This document shows positions 54,682 through 63,967 of a stretch of 64,000 nucleotides of DNA, piece after piece; the first letter of the stretch is position 1; each line of letters begins with the position of its first letter. The DNA is from Marimicrobium sp913061115 (GTDB taxonomy: Bacteria > Pseudomonadota > Gammaproteobacteria > Pseudomonadales > Halieaceae). Location of the stretch: NCBI RefSeq assembly GCF_047729875.1, contig NZ_CP159826.1:3651041-3715040 (forward strand), in the 5' to 3' direction. The notes below the pieces were generated by a model that was not told the DNA's origin, did no database searches, and worked only from the letters and a program-made list of their open reading frames with translations. A program made the position numbers and the translations under genes.

Positions 54682-56673
54682 ATGACTGAATACTTTGTCA
54701 TCCCACCTATTATTGGTTTTGCTGGCCTTGCCATTGCTTTCATCATCTACCACATCATGCTCCGCCATGATCCCGGTGACGGCGTGGTTAAAAAAATCGG
54801 TGATCAAATACATCTCGGCGCGATGGTGTTTATGCACCGTGAATACAAAATGTTGGCTATATTTTCGGTAGTGCTGCTGGTGGCTATCTTTGTTTCGCCA
54901 CTAGGCCTTAACACCGCCATCGCTTTTACAGCAGGCGCAGTATCTTCTGCTACTGCGGGCTATCTGGGTATGTTCGCTGCCACGAAGGCTAACGTGCGCA
55001 CCACGGTGGCGGCCCACAACCACGGTCAAAAAACGGCGCTGTCTGTTGCATTCTATGGTGGCTCTGTCATGGGCTTATGCGTTGCATCACTGGGCCTCGT
55101 TGGTCTTGGAGGTGTTTATTGGTATTTCGGCGGTGACCCTGGCACCGCGCATGCCATCCACGGCTTTGGCATGGGGGCATCTGTAGTCGCTTTATTCTCG
55201 CGCGTCGGTGGCGGCATTTTTACCAAGAGTGCTGATGTCGGAGCCGACTTGGTCGGAAAAATCGAAGCGGGCATCCCAGAAGACGATCCTCGTAACCCAG
55301 GCGTTATTGCAGACAATGTCGGTGATAATGTCGGTGACATTGCCGGTATGGGTTCGGATATTTTCGAGTCATACTGCGGCGCGATGATTGCTTGCGTCGC
55401 TATCGCGTCGACAATGACGGTGGCAGCGACACGAGATGCAATGATGTTCCTTCCTCTCGCTTTAGCCACTATCGGCCTATTGGCATCCGTTTGCGGCATA
55501 GTGATTGTTCGTATCCGATCTAACGCCCCCCCAGAGGCTGCTTTGCGTTCTGGCACGCTCTTAGCACCTGTTATTTTTGCCATCATGGCATGGTACATGA
55601 TGGAAGCTATGGATATACCGCCCAACGTTTGGTGGTCAGTGATTTGTGGCGCCGTCGGCGGTGTCTTTATCGGTTTGATTACTGAGTACTACACCGGCGG
55701 TGGACCCGTTAAGAAAATTGCTAAGTCCGGAGAAACCGGCGCAGCAACGGTTATGATCACGGGTTTGGCCGTCGGTATGCAATCTGTTGTTCTGCCGGTC
55801 CTGTTTTTAGCCGCTATTATTTATATCTCTACAGAACTCTCAGGCCTCTATGGCGTCGGTATTGCCGCCGTCGGCATGCTGGCCACCGTGGGAATAACAA
55901 TGGCAATTGATGCCTATGGCCCAGTCGCAGATAACGCGGGCGGGATCGCTGAAATGGCCGGCATGGGTGAAGAAACTCGCAAGATCACCGACGGGCTAGA
56001 CGAAGTAGGCAACACCACTGCTGCTATTGGAAAAGGGTTCGCCATTGGTGCGGCAGCGCTAGCTGCTTTAGCGATCATCGCCGCTTTTGTGGAGACGGTG
56101 CAGGTGCACACCGCTGACTTCTCCTTGGTCCTTACCGAACCCGTCGTTTTGGTAGGCATGTTTATCGGTGGAACAATTCCGTTTCTGATAGCGGCTATTA
56201 CCATGACCGCTGTGGGCGAGGCGGCTTTCGACATGATCAATGAAATTCGCCGTCAGTTTCGCGAGATTCCGGGTCTGTTAGAAGGTACCGCTGAACCTGA
56301 TACAGAAAAGTGCGTCGACATTGCCACCACTGCCGCGCTACGCCGCATGATTCTACCTGGCGTCATTGCTGTGTCTGCGCCGGTTATCGTCGGCTTTGGC
56401 CTCGGTGCTGCTTCTCTCGGAGGCATGCTGGCTGGCGCGTTGCTCGCGTGTGTTCTAATGGCCTTAATGATGGCTAATGCTGGGGGCGCATGGGATAACG
56501 CCAAGAAGTATGTAGAGAAAGGTAATCTAGGTGGTAAGGGATCGGATACTCATTCCGCCGTCGTCGTTGGTGATACAGTAGGTGACCCCTTTAAAGACAC
56601 CTCAGGCCCTGCAATGAATATCCTAATTAACGTAATGGCCATCGTTAGCCTGGTGATCGCGCCCCTGCTTTAA
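54682..56673 (+). CDS. hppA: Membrane-bound ion-pumping pyrophosphatase (K+-dependent type)
   Basis: The 663-residue protein has about 16 helices and the family catalytic motifs: GADLVGKIEAGIPEDDPRNP near 190, DNVGDNVGDIAGMGSDIFES near 215-234 and a late VVGDTVGDPFKDTSGPAMN near 635. It couples pyrophosphate hydrolysis to H+ or Na+ transport. The segment GNTTAAIGKG near residue 455 has Ala and Gly where K+-independent enzymes have Lys and Thr, so the K+-dependent class is indicated; H+ versus Na+ is undecided. The ATG lies 12 bases after a GGAG. Confidence 0.93.
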   Translation: MTEYFVIPPIIGFAGLAIAFIIYHIMLRHDPGDGVVKKIGDQIHLGAMVFMHREYKMLAIFSVVLLVAIFVSPLGLNTAIAFTAGAVSSATAGYLGMFAATKANVRTTVAAHNHGQKTALSVAFYGGSVMGLCVASLGLVGLGGVYWYFGGDPGTAHAIHGFGMGASVVALFSRVGGGIFTKSADVGADLVGKIEAGIPEDDPRNPGVIADNVGDNVGDIAGMGSDIFESYCGAMIACVAIASTMTVAATRDAMMFLPLALATIGLLASVCGIVIVRIRSNAPPEAALRSGTLLAPVIFAIMAWYMMEAMDIPPNVWWSVICGAVGGVFIGLITEYYTGGGPVKKIAKSGETGAATVMITGLAVGMQSVVLPVLFLAAIIYISTELSGLYGVGIAAVGMLATVGITMAIDAYGPVADNAGGIAEMAGMGEETRKITDGLDEVGNTTAAIGKGFAIGAAALAALAIIAAFVETVQVHTADFSLVLTEPVVLVGMFIGGTIPFLIAAITMTAVGEAAFDMINEIRRQFREIPGLLEGTAEPDTEKCVDIATTAALRRMILPGVIAVSAPVIVGFGLGAASLGGMLAGALLACVLMALMMANAGGAWDNAKKYVEKGNLGGKGSDTHSAVVVGDTVGDPFKDTSGPAMNILINVMAIVSLVIAPLL

Positions 56674-56684
56674 CGCTTTAATGC

Positions 56685-56711
56685 TGCGCTTCGACGCATC
56701 GTCGAGGCGCA
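56685..56711 (+). terminator. Hairpin after hppA
   Basis: TGCGCTTCGACG and CGTCGAGGCGCA form a 12-bp stem (one G-T pair) around a CAT loop, 11 bases after the hppA stop. Only a short T-rich tail follows, so it may be a weak intrinsic or Rho-assisted terminator. Confidence 0.6.
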
Positions 56712-56803
56712 TTCAAACCAAGCCGCCATTATTTCATCCAGGAATGGCACTTTTCTTATTCTTCGTCCATATTATCCTCTCGTCAGCTCCATGAGTTTTT
56801 TGC

Positions 56804-57283
56804 ATGCCTGTACTGAGCAACAGCCAAAAATATAACCTCGTGAAAATAATGAACGATCATATTCCCCATGCGGCATTACTCGGGATTCAGGTCGAGCGCA
56901 TCGATGGGGAAGAGCTCACGTTAAAACTACCCTATCAGACCGCACTGGTGGGCGACTCCGACGCAGGGACGTTGCATGGCGGGGTATTAACCGTGTTGCT
57001 AGACCAGACCTTAGGGATGGCCACCGTGTGTTGTGACACCACTGAACCATCCGTTACTCCAACGCTAGACCTGCGCATTGATCACCTTTGTGTCGCGCCG
57101 CCAGGGATGGATGTATTTGCTTCAGCACGGGTATACAAGGCCACCCGCAAAATACTCTTTGTCGAAGGGTACGCCTACTGTGAGTCGAAAGAAAACCCTA
57201 TTGCGCGGGCTACTGGAAGCTGGGTCCGAGTTGCAGACATTGACTTGTCTTGGCTCGTCCCCACCGATCAGGACGCTGTCTAA
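56804..57283 (+). CDS. PaaI-like hotdog thioesterase
   Basis: The 159-residue protein has one hotdog domain with DAGTLHGGVLTVLLDQTLGMA at residues about 49-69, the HGG motif of PaaI-type enzymes, then SVTPTLDLRIDHLCVAPPG. It should hydrolyse an acyl-CoA thioester. Its stop is one base before the start of a second hotdog gene, suggesting that the two products act together. Confidence 0.82.
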   Translation: MPVLSNSQKYNLVKIMNDHIPHAALLGIQVERIDGEELTLKLPYQTALVGDSDAGTLHGGVLTVLLDQTLGMATVCCDTTEPSVTPTLDLRIDHLCVAPPGMDVFASARVYKATRKILFVEGYAYCESKENPIARATGSWVRVADIDLSWLVPTDQDAV

Positions 57284-57284
57284 A

Positions 57285-57716
57285 ATGGCGCTGGTAGATA
57301 ACGTTCGCAACAGCCCCAACCTAGCTGCACTGGAAATGTGGTTGCAAAAGGTACCGTATGCCGTGTTTCTTGGGATCAAGGCCGAACTAAACAAGGGCGA
57401 TATTTTATTTATCCTTCCAGAGGACAAAAGATTTATCGGAAATCCTTCCCTGCCTGCATTGCACGGTGGTGTTGTCGGCTCTTTCATGGAACAGGCGGCC
57501 ACGCTTCACCTGATCGCTAACATGGATAATCCTGCTTTACCCAAAATCATTAATTTCTCTCTAGACTATTTGCGACCTGCACGACTGCGCGATACTTATG
57601 CTAAATGCCTATTAAGTCGCCAAGGCCGGTTCATTAGCAACATTACTATTACCGCCTGGCAAGAACATGCTGATCAGCCTAACGCTATTGCAAGAGCACA
57701 TTTTTTAACCCCTTAG
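57285..57716 (+). CDS. Second PaaI-like hotdog protein
   Basis: The 143-residue protein has LPALHGGVVGSFMEQAATLH near residue 62-81, the same HGG helix as its neighbour, followed by PKIINFSLDYLRPARLRDTYA. In place of the neighbour's acidic VLLDQT it has SFMEQA, so the likely catalytic acid shifts from Asp to Glu. ATG 57285 starts one base after the previous stop. A longer in-frame opening extends upstream inside the first gene and is discarded. Confidence 0.8.
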   Translation: MALVDNVRNSPNLAALEMWLQKVPYAVFLGIKAELNKGDILFILPEDKRFIGNPSLPALHGGVVGSFMEQAATLHLIANMDNPALPKIINFSLDYLRPARLRDTYAKCLLSRQGRFISNITITAWQEHADQPNAIARAHFLTP

Positions 57717-57738
57717 TATAAATAAAAGGATAACGACT

Positions 57739-58194
57739 ATGTCACGATGGGAGCGATTAGAAATTGAACACGCTTTTGATCATTATCAGGCTGCTGCTTT
57801 AAAAGGGGCACAAACTAAAGACTGGACTGACTGGGCAGCTTGTTTTACGGAAGACGCCACGTATTTTGAACACCACTATGGACGATTCTGGGGCCGTGAT
57901 AATATTCATAGTTGGATTACCGCAACGATGAATAAATGGCCTGCTAGCGAGATGACGGCTTTTCCTGTCACCTGGTATACCATTGATGAAGATAAAGGCT
58001 GGGTTATCGCCGAAGTCATGAACCGTATGACTGACTTAGGTGACGGCTATATTTATCAGGAACCGAACATAACCATTTTGCATTATGCCGGCAATGGTGT
58101 ATTCAAGTATGAGGAAGATGCCTATAACCCACATAATATGGGCGTTACTATCGGTGCCTGGATTAAGGCGAAAAAACTGCTGGATGCTGAATAA
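57739..58194 (+). CDS. NTF2-like (SnoaL-type) protein
   Basis: The 151-residue protein has the cone-shaped NTF2-like pattern: an N-terminal helix pair (LEIEHAFDHYQAAALKGAQT), WAACFTEDATYFEHHYGRFWG at about 33-53 and alternating strands to the end. Members include ketosteroid isomerases, dehydratases and polyketide cyclases; which activity applies is unknown. A ribosome-binding site AAAGGA lies seven bases upstream. It follows the two thioesterases by 22 bases. Confidence 0.72.
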   Translation: MSRWERLEIEHAFDHYQAAALKGAQTKDWTDWAACFTEDATYFEHHYGRFWGRDNIHSWITATMNKWPASEMTAFPVTWYTIDEDKGWVIAEVMNRMTDLGDGYIYQEPNITILHYAGNGVFKYEEDAYNPHNMGVTIGAWIKAKKLLDAE

Positions 58195-58215
58195 GCATTT
58201 ACTAAGACTTTCGAA

Positions 58216-59205
58216 ATGACTCGCCGTACAACAACAAGCAACATCGTTCTCCGCTTTGATATGCGAACCTCACCACTGTGCAAAGATACGTCTGCAGATC
58301 GTTATCGGGCAGCGCTAGACATGGCAAGCTGGGCTGATAACCAGATGGTCAATGTTGTGGGTTTGTCTGAACATCATACTACTTGTGATGGCTTTTTATC
58401 TGCACCACTACAACTTGCCGGCATGATGATTGCGTGCACTAAGAGGATTCGTGTCAGTGTTAGCGCTCTGCTGGTGCCGCTGCACAACCCTTTAAGATTG
58501 GCGGAAGACATCTGCTTAATAGACCAGGTGGCTGGAGGTCGTTTCTCGGTGACTTGCGGTCTTGGTTACCGAGAAATAGAGTATCAATCCTTTGATGTTG
58601 AGTGGTCACAACGCGGAAAAGTTTTTGATGAAAAACTGGATATTTTAATACAGACGCTTAAAGGTGAATGTGGTCGCAATAGTGGTCCTTCTACACGATT
58701 AAACCCGCTTCCTGTATCTAAAATTAATAGCTTGTTAATGATTGGTGGGAACAGTAAAGCAGCAGCTCTAAGGGCAGCACGGCTAGGTTTATTTTTCTGT
58801 CCAGCAATTGACGACTTGAAATTAGAAAAAATATATATGGATGCCTGTCGGGAGTATGGTGTTAAGCGGGGTTTTATTATCTCTCCAGGTGAACCGTCTA
58901 CAACATTTATTAGTCAAGATCCTGCTGCTGATTGGAAAAATATTGGTGAGCATTTACTGTATGACGCAAAGGCTTATGCCATGTGGCAACACCCTAACCG
59001 TCGAGCGTATGCAGAATCGTTTGCTGGCAATATTGAAGAATTAAAACGGGAAGGGAAATACCGTGTCCTTTCTCCAGAACAGGCCTTGGAATCAATAAAG
59101 AAAACAGGTTCATTGCATCTTGCTCCACTCACTGGGGGGGTTTCTATCGACGTTGGATGGAAGAGCTTGCGCTTATTTGAAGATCACGTCCAACCCTATT
59201 TATAA
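58216..59205 (+). CDS. LLM-class flavin-dependent oxidoreductase (luciferase-like)
   Basis: The 329-residue TIM-barrel protein has the LLM family features: VVGLSEHHTTCDGFLSAPLQ near residue 47, VSALLVPLHNPLRLAEDICLIDQVAGGRFSV across 78-108 (cofactor-site region), and GLGYREIEYQSFDV. It should use FMNH2 or F420 to oxidise or reduce a substrate; nothing shows which. It follows the NTF2-like gene by 21 bases and probably belongs to the same operon. Confidence 0.8.
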   Translation: MTRRTTTSNIVLRFDMRTSPLCKDTSADRYRAALDMASWADNQMVNVVGLSEHHTTCDGFLSAPLQLAGMMIACTKRIRVSVSALLVPLHNPLRLAEDICLIDQVAGGRFSVTCGLGYREIEYQSFDVEWSQRGKVFDEKLDILIQTLKGECGRNSGPSTRLNPLPVSKINSLLMIGGNSKAAALRAARLGLFFCPAIDDLKLEKIYMDACREYGVKRGFIISPGEPSTTFISQDPAADWKNIGEHLLYDAKAYAMWQHPNRRAYAESFAGNIEELKREGKYRVLSPEQALESIKKTGSLHLAPLTGGVSIDVGWKSLRLFEDHVQPYL

Positions 59206-59681
59206 TTATTTTTAGCCCAGCTGAAATTATGACATCCAAAAGATTTTGCGTTTTTTTACTCCGTATAAACCATTTATAATTAGTTAGATATATAGGTATG
59301 TATATAGGTAAGTATTATTGTTACTACTGTTATTAAGGGCCATTATTTCAGTGGAAAACAGCGGTTTATTGATTTAAATCAATATATTGAAGCAATGAAA
59401 ACCGTTAGGAAAAAATCAGTATTAGCTGGTTGAAAACCGTGCTTAAGCGGTGTGTTAAAAGTCTTTTTTTGTGGATACTTTTAATAGCCGATATGCCATC
59501 GTGGATAAGAGTCTATCTTACTCACGGCTTATACAAAGATTGCTAAGATGTTAGGTACAAACACGTTAGTTAAAAAAGGCGTTAGTGTAAAAGAGGAAAT
59601 AGAAACTGAAGAAGATAGGTATAAGGAATAGAAAATGTATTAGGTGTGAAAATCATGTGTGTAACATGGAGAAACAGCGTT
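59206..59681. other. AT-rich gene-free region between convergent genes
   Basis: This 476-base stretch is visibly richer in A and T than its neighbours. It contains a short direct repeat of TATATAGGTA near 59290-59310 and two copies of GAAAACCGT near 59397 and 59434. A 27-codon frame from the ATG at 59548 has no ribosome-binding site and is not called. No terminator or RNA gene could be supported. Confidence 0.4.
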
Positions 59682-61046
59682 TTATTTTCCAATACAAAAG
59701 CTCGAAAAGATAACGCCTAAGAGTTCATCACTGCTGACGGCGCCGGTAATGTCACCTAGGCTGTTTTGACACAGACGTAAATCTTCAGCAAGTAATTCAC
59801 CAGCACCGGACTCTAGTAGTTGTTTTTGACCATTTAAAAATAAGTTTTTTGCGTCTTCAAGTGACTGTAGGTGACGGCGGCGGGCACTGAAACTTCCTTG
59901 CCCTCCCTCGGTATAGCCGATACAAGTCTTCAAGTGTGTCCTAAGTAAATCTATTCCCGCGCCGGATTTGGCGGATAAATTAATGACTGTATTGTCTGAA
60001 GCTAATGCTATGTCTGGGCCATCACTGGTCAAATCGCATTTGTTTTTTATGATGGTTACGGGTATATCACGGCGTAGCGGTGAGTTTTCCTCTTGCCATA
60101 GGCCGCTAAGAACAGCGCTGACGTCAGAATGGGCACTCCCATCGACTACCAATAGTATGCGATCCGCTGAATCAATTTCCGCCCACGCTCGGCGAATGCC
60201 CTCCTGTTCAATGACATCGTCGCTGTCGCGTAGACCTGCTGTGTCGACGATATGGATAGGCAGACCATCAATTTGGATGTGTTGTCGTAACACATCGCGA
60301 GTCGTCCCTTCTATTGCTGTAACGATAGCGGTATCTTGTCCAGAAAGGGCGTTAAGGAGGCTAGACTTTCCGGCGTTGGGTCTGCCGGCTATTACGAGCT
60401 TCATTCCCTCCTGGACTAAAGCGCCTTGTTTGGCCTCACCCATTACAGCTTCAAACTGCTCGGAGATGGTGTGTAGCTGTTGTGAGACTTGGCTGTTTTG
60501 AAGGAAATCGATCTCCTCTTCTGGGAAGTCGATAGCAGCCTCTACATAAACTCTTAACCGCGTGACATGCCTTATCAGTAATTCGATTTTTTTCGAAAAG
60601 ACGCCTTGCAGTGAGCGGCTAGCATTAAGCGCCGCCTGCTCTGTTGTGCTGTTAATAAGATCAGCAATCGCTTCTGCTTGAGCTAAGTCTATTTTATTAT
60701 TGAGATAGGCACGCTGTGAAAATTCCCCAGGTAACGCCTGTCGGGCGCCATGTTTGCAGGTTTCGCGCAGAAGTAGATCCAATATTATCGGACCACCGTG
60801 AGCCTGCAGCTCCACCACGTCTTCTCCAGTAAACGAATTTGGCGCGGGGAAAAAAAGGCTTATACCGGAATCCAACACGGAACCGGTACTATCACGTAGG
60901 CGACAAAAATGAGCGTAGCGCGGCGCAAGGGTGACCGCGGTAATGGTTTCACCAATAGAGCGTGCGCTGGGCCCGGACAGCCGAATAATTCCAATACCGC
61001 CGTGACCGGAGGCTGTTGCTATAGCGACGATCGTTTCCTGGTGCAT
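59682..61046 (-). CDS. mnmE: tRNA modification GTPase MnmE
   Basis: The 454-residue protein starts HQETIVAIATASGHGGIGII, has an N-terminal folate-binding domain, a helical domain and a G domain with Walker A GRPNAGKSS near 226, DTAGLRDS near 271 and NKCDL near 335, and ends with the family CIGK tail holding the essential cysteine. With MnmG it modifies tRNA wobble uridines. It converges on the AT-rich gap. Confidence 0.96.
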   Translation of the reverse strand: MHQETIVAIATASGHGGIGIIRLSGPSARSIGETITAVTLAPRYAHFCRLRDSTGSVLDSGISLFFPAPNSFTGEDVVELQAHGGPIILDLLLRETCKHGARQALPGEFSQRAYLNNKIDLAQAEAIADLINSTTEQAALNASRSLQGVFSKKIELLIRHVTRLRVYVEAAIDFPEEEIDFLQNSQVSQQLHTISEQFEAVMGEAKQGALVQEGMKLVIAGRPNAGKSSLLNALSGQDTAIVTAIEGTTRDVLRQHIQIDGLPIHIVDTAGLRDSDDVIEQEGIRRAWAEIDSADRILLVVDGSAHSDVSAVLSGLWQEENSPLRRDIPVTIIKNKCDLTSDGPDIALASDNTVINLSAKSGAGIDLLRTHLKTCIGYTEGGQGSFSARRRHLQSLEDAKNLFLNGQKQLLESGAGELLAEDLRLCQNSLGDITGAVSSDELLGVIFSSFCIGK

Positions 61047-61083
61047 GACTTAAAACCTGGCGCGTTAACGGTTGTTAGTCATT

Positions 61084-62787
61084 CTAGGCCTTAGCGGCAG
61101 CCTTTTCTATCTGACGGGTGATGACGTATTGCTGCGCCATGGAGAGTAAGTTATTGACGACCCAATACAAAACCAGCCCAGCCGGAAACCAGAGGAAAAA
61201 GAAGGTAAACATAACAGGCATCCATTGCATGATTTTCGCCTGCATTGGGTCGGGCGGGGGCGGATTGAGTTTCTGCATATAGAACATGCTAGCGCCCATC
61301 ATCAGAGGTAGGACGAAATAGGGGTCCATTACGGCTAGATCTTTAATCCAGAGTATAAAAGGCGCTTGTCGCAGCTCGACGCTTTCCATCAACATCCAGT
61401 AAAGGCCTATAAATACAGGCATTTGAACTAAGATAGGAAGGCAGCCGCCCATCGGATTAATTTTTTCTTTCTTGTAAAGCTCCATCATGGCTTGAGATTG
61501 TTTTTGTTTGTCGTCAGCGAACTGTTCTCTGATATCGACCATTTTGGGTTGAACGCGCCGCATGTTCGCCATCGATCGGTAAGAGGCAGCAGAGAGTTTG
61601 AAAAAAGCGGCCTTAATGAGAACAGTCAGCAATATAATGGCAACACCCCAGTTACCTACTAACGCGTGGATGTTTGTCAGTAACCAGAAAAGCGGCTGGG
61701 CGATCCACCAAAGAAAACCGTAGTCTACAGTGAGGTCCAAATAGGGTGAAATTTCTTGAAGTCGGTACTGATCCTTTGGTCCAGCATAGAATTTGGCACC
61801 GACTTCTCCGGATTTACCCGGATCGAGGGTTAGAGCCGGGCTGGTGAATCCCGCGATGTTGAAGCCGGTAGAGGTTACGCGTGCGCTGTAAGTCTGGATT
61901 TGGTCAGGATTTGGAATCCAGGCGCTTAGAAAGTAGTGCTGCACCACCGCTATCCATCCTCCGGGCAGCTGGGCTTTGAAGGACTCTTCTTCAAGGTCAT
62001 CAAAGGTGAACTTGGTAAAGCGGTCGTCAGGCTGTGTGAGCGCGACTCCCAAGAATGGCTTCATGCCCATGGCGTTAGTATTCGCGGACGGAGGTGGCGC
62101 ACTCCCTCGTTTGATTTGTCCAAACAGATTACCCTGCCAGCGCTCTGCGCTATTGTTTTCAATCAAATAGTCCACGTCGATGAGGTAGGAGCCAGGGTAC
62201 AAGGTGAAGCGCTTGGTGACGCGGACGCCTGCGTTGCCTTGCCATTGCAGATCAACAACAACTGAATCGTCTCCAGGGTTAAGGACGTAGGTGGCGGATG
62301 AGGCGTTAAAAAGAGCTCTGCCATTACTGTCGATTCCGTCGGGGCCGATGAGTCCACTTTGTGCGATATAGGTCAGGGCGGCATTGTCTTCCAGCAATAC
62401 GAATGGGTCATTGGGATCGTCCAGTTCTGCCAAAAACTTTGGCAGTGAAAGCTCCATGATGTCGCCCCCTTGTAAGTCGACTGCCAGCTGTAATACGTCC
62501 GTCTTAATCTGGATAATACGCCCGCTTTTAACGTCAACGGTAGTGGACGGTTTGGCCTCTGAAGAACTGTATTCTGGAGCGACAGGAATGTCTTCTTCGG
62601 CGTTAGCGACAGAATCTATTGCGGGTGCGGGCAGTGCTGAGGGCACTTCGTCTGTGGCTGAAATAAGACGTGATGTGTCTTGCATCACCGATGCACTTTT
62701 TTCGTCAGTGAAGCTAACCCATTTTGTGAGCAGCATAAACGATAGTGCGGCAATGGCGCCGATGAGGAGTGTGCGTTGCAAATCCAT
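61084..62787 (-). CDS. yidC: Membrane protein insertase YidC
   Basis: The 567-residue protein has the gammaproteobacterial form: an N-terminal anchor (MDLQRTLLIGAIAALSFMLL), a large periplasmic domain (about 60-350) and five C-terminal helices starting YGFLWWIAQPLFWLLTNIHA. The phrase YKKEKINPMGGCLPILVQMP near 450 is the hydrophilic cavity region. It inserts inner-membrane proteins, including ATP synthase subunits. It lies between yidD and mnmE as in many relatives. Confidence 0.96.
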   Translation of the reverse strand: MDLQRTLLIGAIAALSFMLLTKWVSFTDEKSASVMQDTSRLISATDEVPSALPAPAIDSVANAEEDIPVAPEYSSSEAKPSTTVDVKSGRIIQIKTDVLQLAVDLQGGDIMELSLPKFLAELDDPNDPFVLLEDNAALTYIAQSGLIGPDGIDSNGRALFNASSATYVLNPGDDSVVVDLQWQGNAGVRVTKRFTLYPGSYLIDVDYLIENNSAERWQGNLFGQIKRGSAPPPSANTNAMGMKPFLGVALTQPDDRFTKFTFDDLEEESFKAQLPGGWIAVVQHYFLSAWIPNPDQIQTYSARVTSTGFNIAGFTSPALTLDPGKSGEVGAKFYAGPKDQYRLQEISPYLDLTVDYGFLWWIAQPLFWLLTNIHALVGNWGVAIILLTVLIKAAFFKLSAASYRSMANMRRVQPKMVDIREQFADDKQKQSQAMMELYKKEKINPMGGCLPILVQMPVFIGLYWMLMESVELRQAPFILWIKDLAVMDPYFVLPLMMGASMFYMQKLNPPPPDPMQAKIMQWMPVMFTFFFLWFPAGLVLYWVVNNLLSMAQQYVITRQIEKAAAKA

Positions 62788-62804
62788 AATAGAGTATCTG
62801 TGGC

Positions 62805-63032
62805 CTAGTGTTGGTGTGGACAGGGCGGGACGGGGTCTTCTCCCCCTTCATGCCAGGGATGGCATCGTGCCACCCGAAGCAGGGTTAGATAGCTTCCCTT
62901 AATAACGCCGTGTGCGTCGATCGCCTCTTGGGCATAAGAGGAGCAGCTGGGATAAAAGCGGCAATGATTACCCATGAAGGGGCTGAGGCAAGTCTTGTAG
63001 CAGGTGATCAGAAAAATCAACAGGCGGCGCAT
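62805..63032 (-). CDS. yidD: Membrane protein insertion efficiency factor YidD
   Basis: The 75-residue protein has the YidD signature SPFMGNHCRFYPSCSSYAQE at about residues 17-36 and the trailing RCHPWHEGGEDPVP. YidD assists YidC-dependent membrane insertion. Its ATG overlaps the rnpA stop (TAATG), so translation is coupled. Confidence 0.93.
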   Translation of the reverse strand: MRRLLIFLITCYKTCLSPFMGNHCRFYPSCSSYAQEAIDAHGVIKGSYLTLLRVARCHPWHEGGEDPVPPCPHQH

Positions 63033-63424
63033 TAGGAGTCCTGGCTATTGTTCAGTGTCATTTTAGTGGTTTGGTGTATCAGTTTCTTCCACTGCTGCTG
63101 CAATATAGAGGATAGTTCAGCATTAGCCAAATCACCTATACCGCGCCTCGCCAGGAGCACAACGTCGACGGCGGATTCACCGGCTGGGCGGGTACGTAAA
63201 AATTCGCGAGCCACTCGTTTTATTCGATTTCGATGAACGGCTAGTCGAACATTCTTCTTGGCGATGACCAAGCCCAAACGATGACCCGTGCGGTCATTAA
63301 TTTTTGCCAGTAGCAATACGTTCTGATGTGAGGCTCGGGCATCGGGGTTGTCAAACACGCGGCTGTAGTCTTTGGCGTTGAGTAGGCGCTTTTCTTTGCC
63401 GAACCCAGAGCTCTGGCCAGCCAA
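63032..63424 (-). CDS. rnpA: Ribonuclease P protein component
   Basis: The 130-residue basic protein has KRLLNAKDYSRVFDNPDA near residue 12 and the RNR motif in LAVHRNRIKRVAREFLR near 63-79, which binds RNase P RNA and pre-tRNA. The start is a TTG nine bases after the rpmH stop, without a clear ribosome-binding site; coupling to rpmH translation may help. The C-terminal 15 residues are unusually polar. Confidence 0.93.
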   Translation of the reverse strand: MAGQSSGFGKEKRLLNAKDYSRVFDNPDARASHQNVLLLAKINDRTGHRLGLVIAKKNVRLAVHRNRIKRVAREFLRTRPAGESAVDVVLLARRGIGDLANAELSSILQQQWKKLIHQTTKMTLNNSQDS

Positions 63425-63433
63425 GCTGTAACT

Positions 63434-63568
63434 CTATGCAGTCAGACGCTTGCGGCCTTTGGCTCGGCGGCGCCCGACTACGTTGCGGCCGCCTTTAGTG
63501 GCCATACGAGCGCGAAAGCCGTGCGTGCGAGCGCGCTTTAAAACGCTAGGTTGGAATGTTCTTTTCAT
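63434..63568 (-). CDS. rpmH: Large ribosomal subunit protein bL34
   Basis: A 44-residue frame on the minus strand, starting MKRTFQPSVLKRARTHGFRA and ending RRRAKGRKRLTA, is ribosomal protein L34, with many Arg and Lys codons. It is the first gene of the rpmH-rnpA-yidD-yidC block and is transcribed away from the origin. Confidence 0.97.
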   Translation of the reverse strand: MKRTFQPSVLKRARTHGFRARMATKGGRNVVGRRRAKGRKRLTA

Positions 63569-63659
63569 CGTATGTGTTCCAGATTGATAGAGCAGCCGGT
63601 AAACCCATTCGTCTTACAAAACGCTTGAGTTTAGTGTCCGGCCAGAAAAACGGTGGGCT

Positions 63660-63688
63660 ATTCTATGTAAATGCGCTGCCTAATTCAA
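63660..63688 (-). promoter_or_regulatory. Sigma-70 type promoter candidate for rpmH
   Basis: On the minus strand TTGAAT (63688-63683) and TAGAAT (63665-63660) are separated by exactly 17 bases, close to the -35 and -10 consensus. It lies about 90 bases upstream of rpmH and points towards it. Other promoters closer to the origin are possible. Confidence 0.5.
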
Positions 63689-63848
63689 TCAAAAGCGCAA
63701 CTATTTTATTGGCGTAGGCGCAGCGGTTTTGTTTTAGGAGATACCGTGAGGCAGGCTGACTTTTGTGTGTGTGGGCGCCCTCCACACAGACGCTGAGTGT
63801 CGTTGTTTAGAACAGTAGTACACACCTTTTCAAAAAGATACACACAGG

Positions 63849-63857
63849 TTATGCACA
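63849..63857 (+). promoter_or_regulatory. DnaA box
   Basis: TTATGCACA is a one-mismatch DnaA box (consensus TTATNCACA) in the rpmH-dnaA intergenic region, where origin boxes are expected. It stands beside TACACACAGG, another box-like stretch. Confidence 0.6.
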
Positions 63858-63967
63858 GAAAATGTTACTCAGGTGCGAAATTGGTAGAGCTGGCTATAAT
63901 GTCGGCATATGACAGATAACATACTGAATACTATAGATAAAATATTTTTGCGTTTTTGGCGTTTATA

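Noticed and set aside
59548..59631. 27-codon frame in the AT-rich gap
   Set aside because: No ribosome-binding site and no resemblance to known small proteins.
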